Positions 38,517-46,450 of a DNA stretch of 52,009 nucleotides are shown in pieces. Both the position numbers and the translations under genes were made by a program. The notes below the pieces were generated by a model that worked only from the letters and a program-made list of their open reading frames with translations, searched no databases and had not been told where the DNA came from. Position 1 is the stretch's first letter. Each line of letters opens with the position of its first letter. The DNA is from Candidatus Faecousia excrementipullorum (GTDB lineage: Bacteria; Bacillota; Clostridia; Oscillospirales; Oscillospiraceae): positions 1 to 52,009 of the forward strand of contig DVGG01000008.1 in assembly GCA_018712825.1 (NCBI GenBank). Direction: 5' to 3'.

Positions 38517-39188
38517 ATGATTTGGTGTGTGGAGGATGATCCCAGTATCCGGGATATTGAAGTGTACGCCCTGGAAAGCTCCGGCTTTCCTGCCCGGGGC
38601 TTTGAAAACGGGGACGATTTCTGGGAGGCGCTCCAGTCTGCCCAGCCGGAGCTGGTGATTCTGGATGTGATGCTTCCCGGGCAGGACGGGGTGACCCTTC
38701 TGGGGAAGATGAAGAGCCACAAGGCCTTTTCCCAGATTCCCGTAATCATGGCTACCGCCAAGGGCGGGGAGTTTGACAAGATCCAGAGCCTGGATCTGGG
38801 AGCGGACGACTATCTGGTGAAGCCCTTCGGGGTGATGGAGATGGTGTCCCGGGTGAAGGCGGTGCTCCGCCGGTGCCGGAAGCAGGAGGAAAAGCACCTG
38901 CTGACCCTGGGAGAGCTGGTGCTGAACCAGCAGGCTCACACCGTGTCCATCGGGGAGGAGCGGCTGCCCCTGACCTTCAAGGAGTATGAGCTTCTGCGGC
39001 TGTTCCTTCAGAACCCGGGGGTGGCCTTTACCCGGGAGCAGCTCCTTTCCAGTGTGTGGGATGCAGACTACTTGGGGGAGACCCGGACGGTGGATATGCA
39101 CATAAGGACTTTGCGGCAGAAGCTGGGGGACTACGGCAAGCGGATTGAGACGGTGCGAAACGTGGGCTACCGGTGGGAGATGTCATGA
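38517..39188 (+). CDS. OmpR/PhoB-family response regulator
   Basis: 223 residues. Receiver domain with the acidic pair Glu 6-Asp 7-Asp 8, phospho-acceptor Asp 50 in LVILDVMLPGQDG and Lys 102 in DDYLVKPF. The C-terminal winged helix has LTFKEYELLRLFLQNPGVAFTREQLLSSVWDADYLGETRTVDMHIRTLRQKLG...IETVRNVGYRW. GGAGG lies 8 nt upstream. It overlaps the kinase gene by 4 nt. A PhoB/PhoP role in phosphate control is inferred from the PhoR-like partner and the phosphate transporter downstream. Confidence 0.92.
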   Translation: MIWCVEDDPSIRDIEVYALESSGFPARGFENGDDFWEALQSAQPELVILDVMLPGQDGVTLLGKMKSHKAFSQIPVIMATAKGGEFDKIQSLDLGADDYLVKPFGVMEMVSRVKAVLRRCRKQEEKHLLTLGELVLNQQAHTVSIGEERLPLTFKEYELLRLFLQNPGVAFTREQLLSSVWDADYLGETRTVDMHIRTLRQKLGDYGKRIETVRNVGYRWEMS

Positions 39189-40834
39189 CCAGTAAAATCT
39201 TTCGGGCGATTCTTACCACCGCCGCTGTGGTGCTTCTCAGCAGCTTTCTGGTGTTTTTCTTTGTGACCTACGGGTATCTGGACAGCAGCCGGCAGAAGCG
39301 GCTCGCCGATGACCTGTACCTGGCGGCGGCCGGCACCCAGGAAAGCGGCAAGGACTATCTTCTGGGGGTAGGGGAGGCGGAACTTCGCCTTACCTGGATA
39401 GATTCCCAGGGAAAGGTGCTCTACGATTCCTGGGAGGATGCGGAAAAGCTGGACAACCACGCCTCCCGGGAGGAGGTGCAGGAGGCTCTTGCCACCGGCT
39501 CCGGCAGCAGCGTCCGCTACTCCGACACCCGGATGGAAAAGACCATCTATCAGGCGGTGCGGCTGGCAGACGGCACGGTGCTGCGGATTTCCGTCAGCAG
39601 CATGACCACCCTGTCTTTGGCGGTGGATATGGTGCTGCCGGTGATGTGGCTGGTGCTTCTGGCAATCCTTCTTTCCGCCGTCTTTGCCCGGCGGATGGCC
39701 AGGCGGATTGTAAAGCCGCTTAACGAGCTGAACCTGGAGTATCCTCTGGATAACCAGATTTACGAGGAGATTACGCCGCTGCTTCACCGCGTCGGAGAGC
39801 AGCACCGGCAGATTTCCCGGCAGATGGCAAATCTCAAGCAAAAGACCGAGGAACTGGAGCAGATTACCCGGAACATGAAAGAGGGCCTGGTGCTTCTGGA
39901 CAAGGACTCGGTGGTGCTGAGCATCAACCCCGCCGCCAAGACCCTTTTCGGGGTGGACGAGAGCTGTGTGGGCCGGGACTTTCTCACGGTGGACAGGAAG
40001 CAGGAGCTGCGGAAGGCCGTGGATACGGTATACAGCAAGGGGCGCAGCGAGGTCCACGCCCAGCGCAACGGCCGGGAGTACCTGTTTGAGCTGAGCCGGA
40101 TTGAGTCCCAGGGGAAAATCATGGGTGCGGTCATTCTGGCGCTGGACGTGACGGAGCAGACCCAGGCCCAGCAGAACCGGCGGGAATTCTCCGCCAATGT
40201 GTCCCACGAGCTGAAAACCCCCCTGCAGTCCATCATCGGCAGTGCAGAGCTTCTGGAAAGCGGCCTGGTAAAGCCGGAGGATCAGCCCCGGTTTCTGGGG
40301 CATATCCGTCAGGAGGCCACCCGGCTTATGAATCTGGTGCAGGACATTATCCGCCTGTCCCAGCTGGACGAGGGGGTGGAGCTTCCCAAGGAGCCGGTGC
40401 AGATTGGCCCTGTTGCCCAGGAGATTTTCCAGTCTCTTACCCCGGTGGCGGAGAAAAAGCAGGTGACCTTGAAGCTCACCGGCGCCGGCTTTACCATGCT
40501 GGGAGTGCGGCGGCTTCTGTATGAAATCCTCTACAATCTCACGGAAAACGCCATCAAGTACAATAAGCCCGGGGGCTCCGTGGAGGTATTCCTGGGGATG
40601 GAGGCGGGAAGCAAGGTGATGCGGGTGAAAGACACCGGCATCGGCATCCCGGCAGAGCACCAGGCCCGGATTTTCGAGCGGTTCTACCGGGTGGACAAGA
40701 GCCACTCCAAGCAGTCCGGAGGCACCGGACTGGGGCTTTCCATCGTCAAGCACGCCGTGGCCAGCCACAAGGGCACCATCACCCTGGAAAGCCAGGAGGA
40801 GCAGGGCACCACGGTGACGGTGAAGTTCCCCTGA
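39185..40834 (+). CDS. PhoR-like sensor histidine kinase
   Basis: 549 residues. Transmembrane helix 1 at about 6-28, an extracytoplasmic domain of about 115 residues, helix 2 at about 147-168, then a linker with MARRIVKPLNELNLE, a PAS domain (about 225-325: EGLVLLDKDSVVLSINPAAKTLFG...GAVILALDVTE), HisKA with phospho-His 341 in FSANVSHELKTPLQ, and a HATPase (NLTENAIKYN, VKDTGIGIP, SGGTGLGLSIVKHA). This is the PhoR layout. The ATG overlaps the regulator stop; a start 4 codons earlier is possible but less likely. Confidence 0.92.
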   Translation: MTSKIFRAILTTAAVVLLSSFLVFFFVTYGYLDSSRQKRLADDLYLAAAGTQESGKDYLLGVGEAELRLTWIDSQGKVLYDSWEDAEKLDNHASREEVQEALATGSGSSVRYSDTRMEKTIYQAVRLADGTVLRISVSSMTTLSLAVDMVLPVMWLVLLAILLSAVFARRMARRIVKPLNELNLEYPLDNQIYEEITPLLHRVGEQHRQISRQMANLKQKTEELEQITRNMKEGLVLLDKDSVVLSINPAAKTLFGVDESCVGRDFLTVDRKQELRKAVDTVYSKGRSEVHAQRNGREYLFELSRIESQGKIMGAVILALDVTEQTQAQQNRREFSANVSHELKTPLQSIIGSAELLESGLVKPEDQPRFLGHIRQEATRLMNLVQDIIRLSQLDEGVELPKEPVQIGPVAQEIFQSLTPVAEKKQVTLKLTGAGFTMLGVRRLLYEILYNLTENAIKYNKPGGSVEVFLGMEAGSKVMRVKDTGIGIPAEHQARIFERFYRVDKSHSKQSGGTGLGLSIVKHAVASHKGTITLESQEEQGTTVTVKFP

Positions 40835-40835
40835 C

Positions 40836-40876
40836 TTTACATGGATTTTACATTCTTCATATATTTTCTATGTAGT
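40836..40876 (+). promoter_or_regulatory. Candidate Pho box upstream of the Na/Pi cotransporter
   Basis: TTTACA (40836) and TTTACA (40847) are followed by CATATA (40858) and a weaker TATGTA-like hexamer (about 40869), all on an 11-nt period. This is the spacing of PhoP/PhoB direct-repeat sites (TTAACA-like in Bacillus). It ends at the -35 box of the next promoter, in the place expected for activation. The first two hexamers are clear, the last two weak. Confidence 0.55.
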
Positions 40877-40877
40877 C

Positions 40878-40906
40878 TTTACAAAAAATATATTTTATAC
40901 TATACT
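40878..40906 (+). promoter_or_regulatory. Promoter of the Na/Pi cotransporter
   Basis: TTTACA (40878-40883), 17 nt, TATACT (40901-40906), 40 nt before the start codon. The region is strikingly A/T-rich within a GC-rich neighbourhood. Confidence 0.8.
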
Positions 40907-40945
40907 GGTAGCGGATACAAAAAAATAACGCAGAAAGATAGGTAA

Positions 40946-42724
40946 ATGCACATGAGTATGTACATTCTCAAGCTTATTTCCCTGCTGGGCGGATTGGCCC
41001 TCTTCCTTTTCGGCATGGATGTGATGGGCAAGGCTCTGGAGCGCCAGGCCGGCGGTAAGCTTCAGACCATCCTGGCCAAGATGAGCTCCAATGTGTTCAA
41101 GGGCTTCTTCCTGGGTCTGGCGGTCACTGCTGTGATTCAGTCCTCCTCCGCTACCACGGTTATGGTGGTGGGCTTCGTCAACTCCGGCATCATGGCCCTG
41201 AAGCAGGCAGTAGGCGTCATCATGGGTGCCAACGTAGGTACTACGGTCACCGCCTGGATTCTGTCCCTCACCGCTCTGGAGGGCGAGAGCCTGCTGGTTC
41301 AGATCTTCAAGCCCACTACCCTGGCGCCTCTGCTGGGCATCGTCGGCATTGTCCTGTATATGTTCACCAAGAGCGAGAAGAAGCAGGGCATCGGCACCAT
41401 TTTGCTGGGCTTCATGGCCCTCATGACCGGTATGTCCCTCATGAGCGACTCCATGGCCTTCCTGGAGAATGAAAAGTGGTTTGCCGACCTGATGGTGTCC
41501 TTCACTAACCCCATTCTGGCTATCGTCGTAGGCGCTGTGCTGACCGGCGTGATTCAGTCCTCCTCCGCCTCCGTGGGAATACTCCAGAGCCTGTGCTCCA
41601 CCGGCCTTGTCACCGGCGGCGTGGCCCTGCCCATTATCCTGGGTCAGAACATCGGCACCTGTGTCACCGCCCTGATTTCCACCATCGGCGCCAACCGGAA
41701 TGCCCGCAGAGCCGCTATGGTGCACCTGTATTTTAACCTCCTGGGCGTTATCATCTTCGCTGCGGTTTTCTACGGCGTCGGCGCCTTTGTGCCCTGGGGC
41801 TTCCTGACGGAGACCATGAGCGAGGTGAACATCGCCATGATCCACACCACCTTCAACGTGATTACCACCATCATCATGCTGCCCCTGCACGGTGTGCTGG
41901 AGAAGCTGGCTACCCTGTCCGTGCCTGAGGACAAGGAGCCGGAGAGCACCGCCCTGCTGGACCAGCGTCTCATCGCCACCCCGGCTGTGGCAATCCAGAG
42001 AGCTCAGGAGATTGCAGCAGACATGGCCCAGACTGCTTCCCAGGCTCTGGACGGTGCCATCGGCCTGCTGGAAAAGTTTGATTCCAAGGGACTGGAAAGC
42101 GTCAAGGCTCTGGAGAACAAGACCGACGAGTACGAGGACGCTCTGGGCACCTACCTGGTGCAGCTTACCGGCACCAAGCTGTCTGTGCATGACAACCGGC
42201 AGCTGAACATCCTGCTTTACACCATCAGCGATGTGGAGCGGATTGCCGACCACGCCGTGTCCATCGGCAAGGCCGGTGAGGAGATTTACAAGAAGGACAT
42301 CGCCTTCTCCGACGCTGCCAAGGAGGAGCTGAAGGTGCTGAGCAAGGCTGTGCAGGCGGTGGTAAAGAGCACCGTCACCGCCTACTGCGGCGGCGACCTG
42401 GAAAACGCCCGTCGGGTAGAGCCCCAGGAGCAGGTGGTGGACAGCCTGGTAAAGGAAATCAAGTCCCGCCATGTGCGCCGTCTGCGGAACGGCCAGTGCA
42501 AGGTGGAGTACGGCTTCGTGCTGGAAGACCTCCTTACCTCCTTCGAGCGGGTGGCTGACCACTGCTCCAACATCGCCGTGGAAATGCTCCAGGTGTCCGA
42601 GGGCAAGCTGGAAGCCCACGAGTACCTCACCGCCCTGAAGGCCGGCGAGCTGACGGAAAGCGCCAAGTTCGACGAGCGCTTCGAAAAGTACCGCAAGCAG
42701 TATACTTTCCCGGACGAGGAGTAA
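40946..42724 (+). CDS. Na+/phosphate cotransporter with C-terminal PhoU domain
   Basis: 592 residues. The membrane half (about 1-310) contains the paired NaPi-II repeats with the signatures AVIQSSSATTVMVVGFVNSG and GVIQSSSASVGILQSLCS, GANVGTTVTAW and GQNIGTCVTALIS. The C-terminal half (about 350-580) is helical and PhoU-like (YTISDVERIADHAVSIG, SFERVADHCSNIAVEML). It imports inorganic phosphate with sodium, and the PhoU part may signal phosphate state. ATG at 40946 has a weak AGATAGG site; a second ATG two codons later is possible. It follows phoBR-like genes, forming a phosphate-response cluster. Confidence 0.93.
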   Translation: MHMSMYILKLISLLGGLALFLFGMDVMGKALERQAGGKLQTILAKMSSNVFKGFFLGLAVTAVIQSSSATTVMVVGFVNSGIMALKQAVGVIMGANVGTTVTAWILSLTALEGESLLVQIFKPTTLAPLLGIVGIVLYMFTKSEKKQGIGTILLGFMALMTGMSLMSDSMAFLENEKWFADLMVSFTNPILAIVVGAVLTGVIQSSSASVGILQSLCSTGLVTGGVALPIILGQNIGTCVTALISTIGANRNARRAAMVHLYFNLLGVIIFAAVFYGVGAFVPWGFLTETMSEVNIAMIHTTFNVITTIIMLPLHGVLEKLATLSVPEDKEPESTALLDQRLIATPAVAIQRAQEIAADMAQTASQALDGAIGLLEKFDSKGLESVKALENKTDEYEDALGTYLVQLTGTKLSVHDNRQLNILLYTISDVERIADHAVSIGKAGEEIYKKDIAFSDAAKEELKVLSKAVQAVVKSTVTAYCGGDLENARRVEPQEQVVDSLVKEIKSRHVRRLRNGQCKVEYGFVLEDLLTSFERVADHCSNIAVEMLQVSEGKLEAHEYLTALKAGELTESAKFDERFEKYRKQYTFPDEE

Positions 42725-42740
42725 CAACTGTAAATGGCTT

Positions 42741-42777
42741 GGGCCTGTTGCAAAGCATTTGCAACAGGCCCTTTTTT
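42741..42777 (+). terminator. Terminator of the Na/Pi cotransporter
   Basis: GGGCCTGTTGCAAA and TTTGCAACAGGCCC form a perfect 14-bp stem with a 3-nt GCA loop followed by TTTTTTG. Confidence 0.95.
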
Positions 42778-43350
42778 GCGCTGCACCCCATAGCTCCCTC
42801 CGGGAGGGAGCTGGCACGCCGAAGGCGTGTCTGAGGGATTCACAATGGGTGCTTTCGCAAAAGCACCAACCTATGTGGAAACCTGCTACCCTGGGGAATC
42901 CCCCCGGTTTTGCCGGAGGCAAAACCACCCCCCTTTGGCAAGGGGGGCTTTGGTGCGGTGCTTCCACTACCACCGCACTAACGATACCGGGCACAAAAAG
43001 GCTCCCTTGCTAAAGGGAGCTGGCACGGCGTAAGCCGTGACTGAGGGATTCCACAGCAGGCACTTTCCCAAAAGTACAAACCTATGTGGAAACCTACAAG
43101 CCTGCGGAATCCCCCCGGTTTTGCCGGAGGCAAAACCACCCCCCTTTGGCAAGGGGGGCGTTGGTCTGTGCATCCACTACCACCGCGGTAACGATACCGG
43201 GCGGGTCAGGGAAGTAACGATTTGCAGAAGATTATCGTGCGCATTGCCACCGGGGGCACCCCGGCGTGCGCATTGCCACCGGGGGCACCCCGGCGTGGGC
43301 ATTGACAGCGGCGGCACGCCGCACCCTTGCCAAAGGGAGCCTTTGTGAGA
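42778..43350. repeat. Intergenic repeat island 8
   Basis: No gene. 42785-42957 and 42997-43165 are two rightward family A units; the first starts within 10 nt of the terminator. 43180-43230 is a CGGTATCG/GGGTCAGGGAAGTAACGAT element. 43240-43300 has a tandem 'GTGCGCATTGCCACCGGGGG' repeat, two copies. 43324-43346 is a shortened leftward unit start next to the terminator of the ATPase gene, so units of both directions meet in this convergent gap. Confidence 0.82.
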
Positions 43351-43354
43351 CAGA

Positions 43355-43390
43355 AAATTACCCCGGAAAGGTTGACTTTCCGGGGTAGTT
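43355..43390 (-). terminator. Terminator of the P-type ATPase gene
   Basis: TACCCCGGAAAG (43359-43370) pairs with CTTTCCGGGGTA (43376-43387). On the minus strand it is followed by ATTTTC. The stem begins 4 nt beyond the stop codon. Confidence 0.85.
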
Positions 43391-43391
43391 T

Positions 43392-45995
43392 TTACTTTTT
43401 CAGAAGTTTTATCAGCTGGATAATCACCGTGGGGGCAAGGGCAAGGCCTGCCACCTGGGCAAGGTTTGTGAGGCCGAAGGCCGGGGACACCAGGAACAAG
43501 GTGTTAAGACCCGGGACAAACAGCACTCCCAGCAGGAGCACCACGCCGGCAAAGAAGGCGTAGAGGGAGTAGGGGTTGGAGAAAAGCCCCAGGCGGAAGA
43601 TGGAGGCGGTACCCCGGCAGTTGAAGCCGTGGAACAGCCGGGCCAGGGTCAATGTGGCAAAGGCCATGGTGGAGGCGAGCGCTGCATCGCCGTTGCGGTA
43701 ACCCAGGTAGAAGGCGGTCATGGTGGCGACGGCAATCAGCAGTCCCTGCCAGCCAATCCGTCCCAGAAGTCCCCGGCTGAGGATGGGGGCCTTGGGGTCT
43801 CTGGGCTTCTGACGGAGAAGATCCTTTCCGGCAGGCTCCATTCCCAGGGCGATGGCCGGAAGGGAGTCGGTCAGCAGGTTGATAAACAGCAGGTGCACCG
43901 CCTCAAAGGGCACCGGCAGACCCAGAAGGGAGGCGTACAGCACGCAGAAAATGCCGGCGGCATTGCCGGAGAGCAAAAAGGCAATGGCATTTTTGATGTT
44001 GGCGTAAACGCTTCTGCCGTTCACCACTGCCTTTACAATGGTGGCGAAGTTATCGTCCGACAAAATCATGGAGGCGGCATCCTTGGACACCTCCGTGCCG
44101 GTGATGCCCATGGCCACGCCGATGTCCGCTTTCTTGAGGGCCGGGGCATCGTTCACCCCGTCGCCGGTCATGGATACGATTTTCCCCTTTCTCTGCCAGG
44201 CGGACACGATGCGGATTTTGTGCTCCGGGGACACCCGGGCGTACACCGACACCCGGTCAAGGCAGCCGTCCAGTTCTTCGTCGGTCATGGCCTCCAGCTC
44301 GGAGCCGGACAGGGCCATGTCCCCCTCCCGGAAAATCCCCAGCTGCCGGGCAATGGCGGCGGCGGTGATTTTGTGGTCGCCGGTAATCATCACCGTGCGG
44401 ATGCCGGCGGTTTTGGCATCGGCTACCGCCTGAATGGCCTCGGGACGGGGCGGGTCAATCATGGAAATGAGCCCCAGGAAGGTGAAGTCCCGCTCCGAAT
44501 CCAGGGTCAGGGCTTCCCCGGCGGCCAGCTCCCGGCAGGCAAAGGCCAGCACCCGCTGTCCGTCGTTGGACAGCTGCTCGTTGACCGCTCCGATTTCCTT
44601 GCGGATTTCGTCCGTCATGGGCACCTTTCCCTTACCGGTGAGCAGGTAGGAAGAACGCTCCAGCAGCACGTCCATGGCACCCTTGGTAAACAGGGTGGGG
44701 ACGCCTTCCACATCGTGGAGGGTGCTCATGAGCTTCCGGTCGGAGTCGAAGGCCAGCTCTCCCAGCCGGGGGTGCTGGTTCCGGTAGTCCTCCTCAATCA
44801 CCCCGAACTGCTCCGCCAGCATCACAAGAGCCACCTCCGTGGGGTCGCCGATGGAGGTGCCGGTCTCCTCGTCATGAGTGGCGTCGCTGGCCAGCAGGGC
44901 GGCTTTCAGCAGCTGCCGCTGCACCGGGTTGGCAAGGGACAGCTTTTCTCCGGGGAGCAGCTCCCCGTCGGCGTAGACCATCCTGGGGGTCATTTTGTTC
45001 TGGGTGAGGGTTCCGGTTTTGTCGGAGCAGATGACGCTGACACAGCCCAGGCTCTCCACCGCCTTCAAATCCTTCATAATGGCATTTTGCTTTGCCATCT
45101 TCTGGGTGCCGGTGGCCAGCACGATGGTGACGATGGAAGAAAGAGCCTCCGGAATGGCAGCCACCGCCAGGGCCACGGCGAACATAAGAGAGTCCAGAAT
45201 CCCCATGTGGCTGCGAAATACGGAAAGACCGAACACCAGGGCGCAGATGGCCAGAATCACCATGGCAAGCTTGCCGGAAAAGTCGTCCAGGCTCTCCTGC
45301 AAGGGGGTTTTCCGCTGCTGGGTCTGGTTCATAAGCTCAGCAATTTTACCCAGCTCCGTTTCCATGCCGGTGCCGGTGACCACCACAGTTGCCCGGCCGT
45401 AGGTCACCAAAGAGCCGGAAAACACGCAGTTTTTCCGGTCGCCCAGGGGGATATTCTCCCCGGAGAGGGTGTCGGCGGTCTTTTCCACCGGCTCACTTTC
45501 ACCGGTGAGGGAGCTTTCGTTCACCTTCAAAGAGAAGTTTAGAAGAATCCGTCCGTCGGCGGCAACCATGTCTCCTGCCTCCAGCACCAGAATATCCCCG
45601 GGGACAATCTGGGCGGCAGGCACTTCCACACGCTTCCCGTCCCGGAGCACCCGGGCAAGAGGTGCGGACATGGCTTTCAGGCTCTCTAAGGATTTTTCCG
45701 CCTTGAAGTACTGGATGGTGCCGAGCATAGCGTTGAGAATCAGCACAGCGAAAATCACCAGGGTGCTTTCCCAGTTGGAGGACAGGGCGGAAATCACCGC
45801 CGCCGCCATGAGAATCACCACCAGAAGATCCTTGAACTGCTCCAGAAATACCTGCACCACCCCTTTCTTCTTTCCCTCCCGGAGGGCATTGGGGCCGTAC
45901 CGCTCCAGCCGGGCTTCTGCCTCCCGGGCAGAAAGGCCGGTTTTTTCCGTTTGCAGGTCACGGAGCACCTGCTGTCCGGTTTTTTGATAGTCCAT
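43392..45995 (-). CDS. P2-type cation-translocating ATPase, probably Mn2+ (or Ca2+) exporter
   Basis: 867 residues. Cation_ATPase_N (1-70), actuator motif TGES (164-167), PEAL in M4 (282-285), phosphorylated Asp in SDKTGTLT (325-329), the nucleotide domain, MVTGDG-type hinge MITGDHKITA and SMTGDGVNDAPALKKADIGVAMG, and M6 NLLTDSLPAIALGMEP. This is the SERCA/PMR1-like group usually called Ca2+ ATPase. The gene sits behind a yybP-ykoY riboswitch, which senses Mn2+; the Lactococcus YoaB ATPase has the same arrangement, so Mn2+ export is the better guess. The ATG at 45995 is chosen; a TTG seven codons upstream overlaps the ribosome binding site. Confidence 0.9.
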   Translation of the reverse strand: MDYQKTGQQVLRDLQTEKTGLSAREAEARLERYGPNALREGKKKGVVQVFLEQFKDLLVVILMAAAVISALSSNWESTLVIFAVLILNAMLGTIQYFKAEKSLESLKAMSAPLARVLRDGKRVEVPAAQIVPGDILVLEAGDMVAADGRILLNFSLKVNESSLTGESEPVEKTADTLSGENIPLGDRKNCVFSGSLVTYGRATVVVTGTGMETELGKIAELMNQTQQRKTPLQESLDDFSGKLAMVILAICALVFGLSVFRSHMGILDSLMFAVALAVAAIPEALSSIVTIVLATGTQKMAKQNAIMKDLKAVESLGCVSVICSDKTGTLTQNKMTPRMVYADGELLPGEKLSLANPVQRQLLKAALLASDATHDEETGTSIGDPTEVALVMLAEQFGVIEEDYRNQHPRLGELAFDSDRKLMSTLHDVEGVPTLFTKGAMDVLLERSSYLLTGKGKVPMTDEIRKEIGAVNEQLSNDGQRVLAFACRELAAGEALTLDSERDFTFLGLISMIDPPRPEAIQAVADAKTAGIRTVMITGDHKITAAAIARQLGIFREGDMALSGSELEAMTDEELDGCLDRVSVYARVSPEHKIRIVSAWQRKGKIVSMTGDGVNDAPALKKADIGVAMGITGTEVSKDAASMILSDDNFATIVKAVVNGRSVYANIKNAIAFLLSGNAAGIFCVLYASLLGLPVPFEAVHLLFINLLTDSLPAIALGMEPAGKDLLRQKPRDPKAPILSRGLLGRIGWQGLLIAVATMTAFYLGYRNGDAALASTMAFATLTLARLFHGFNCRGTASIFRLGLFSNPYSLYAFFAGVVLLLGVLFVPGLNTLFLVSPAFGLTNLAQVAGLALAPTVIIQLIKLLKK

Positions 45996-46043
45996 GAAAT
46001 TCCCATCCTTTCTCAAAATGGAGTATTCCCAAATGCAACAAAA

Positions 46044-46087
46044 AAGACCTTCCGGCAGGCAGCAAAGGCTGCTTGCCGAAAAGTCTT
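46044..46087 (-). terminator. Riboswitch-controlled terminator of the ATPase leader
   Basis: Arms 46044-46063 and 46068-46087 form a near-complete 20-bp stem (GACTTTTCGGCAAGCAGC with GCTGCCTGCCGGAAGGTC) with a CTTT loop, followed on the minus strand by TTTTGTTG. Its 5' arm contains the 3' strand of riboswitch stem P1. Confidence 0.9.
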
Positions 46088-46163
46088 GTTACCGCTTACG
46101 GGTGTATGCCGCCAGGCCGAAGCCGAGGTGTTGACAGCATAGCTTTCTACTACTCCCTTTTCG
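46077..46163 (-). promoter_or_regulatory. yybP-ykoY (Mn2+) riboswitch
   Basis: On the minus strand CGAAAAG-GGAGTAG opens the aptamer, AACAAGAC-CTTTTCG-type ACAAGACTTTTCG closes it, and P1 is CGAAAAG (46163-46157) with CTTTTCG (46083-46077). AAAGGGAGTAG and GTAACAAGACTTT are the hallmark conserved blocks of this class, with two hairpins between them (CCTCGGCTTCGGCCTGG and CACCCGTAAGCGGT). P1 and the terminator stem share bases and cannot coexist, so Mn2+ binding should switch the ATPase on. Confidence 0.87.
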
Positions 46164-46171
46164 TTGGGATG

Positions 46172-46200
46172 ATTTTATCACACCCTGCCGCCGGTGTCAA
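46172..46200 (-). promoter_or_regulatory. Promoter of the riboswitch-ATPase transcript
   Basis: Minus strand: TTGACA (46200-46195), 17 nt, TAAAAT (46177-46172), 9 nt before the aptamer. Confidence 0.88.
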
Positions 46201-46315
46201 CCGCTTTTTTGAAGAGGAGTTTCGGCATAAGTGCCAAAAAAATCAGGATAAATTTTGGGAAAAATCCAAATTACTGGTGACTACGCCTAATTTTTCCAGG
46301 AGCGGTTCTTTGGAA

Positions 46316-46344
46316 TTGACTTAAGGTGGCGCTTTTGTTAGAGT
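46316..46344 (+). promoter_or_regulatory. Promoter of the GH84 gene
   Basis: TTGACT (46316-46321), 17 nt, TAGAGT (46339-46344), leaving a leader of about 100 nt with small hairpins (for example CTGGAAAAAATCCAG near 46370). The gap 46201-46315 shows nothing else. Confidence 0.65.
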
Positions 46345-46450
46345 AAATGTGTCATAGTGGGTCATTCTGGAAAAAATCCAGTGAGACCGGTGCAGGAACC
46401 GGGGATTTTTCCCCAAAAACCCCATGATCAGGATATAGGAGGAAGTACTT

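Noticed and set aside
43392..45995. Plain Ca2+ pump annotation
   Set aside because: Homology alone allows it, but the yybP-ykoY riboswitch upstream points to Mn2+.
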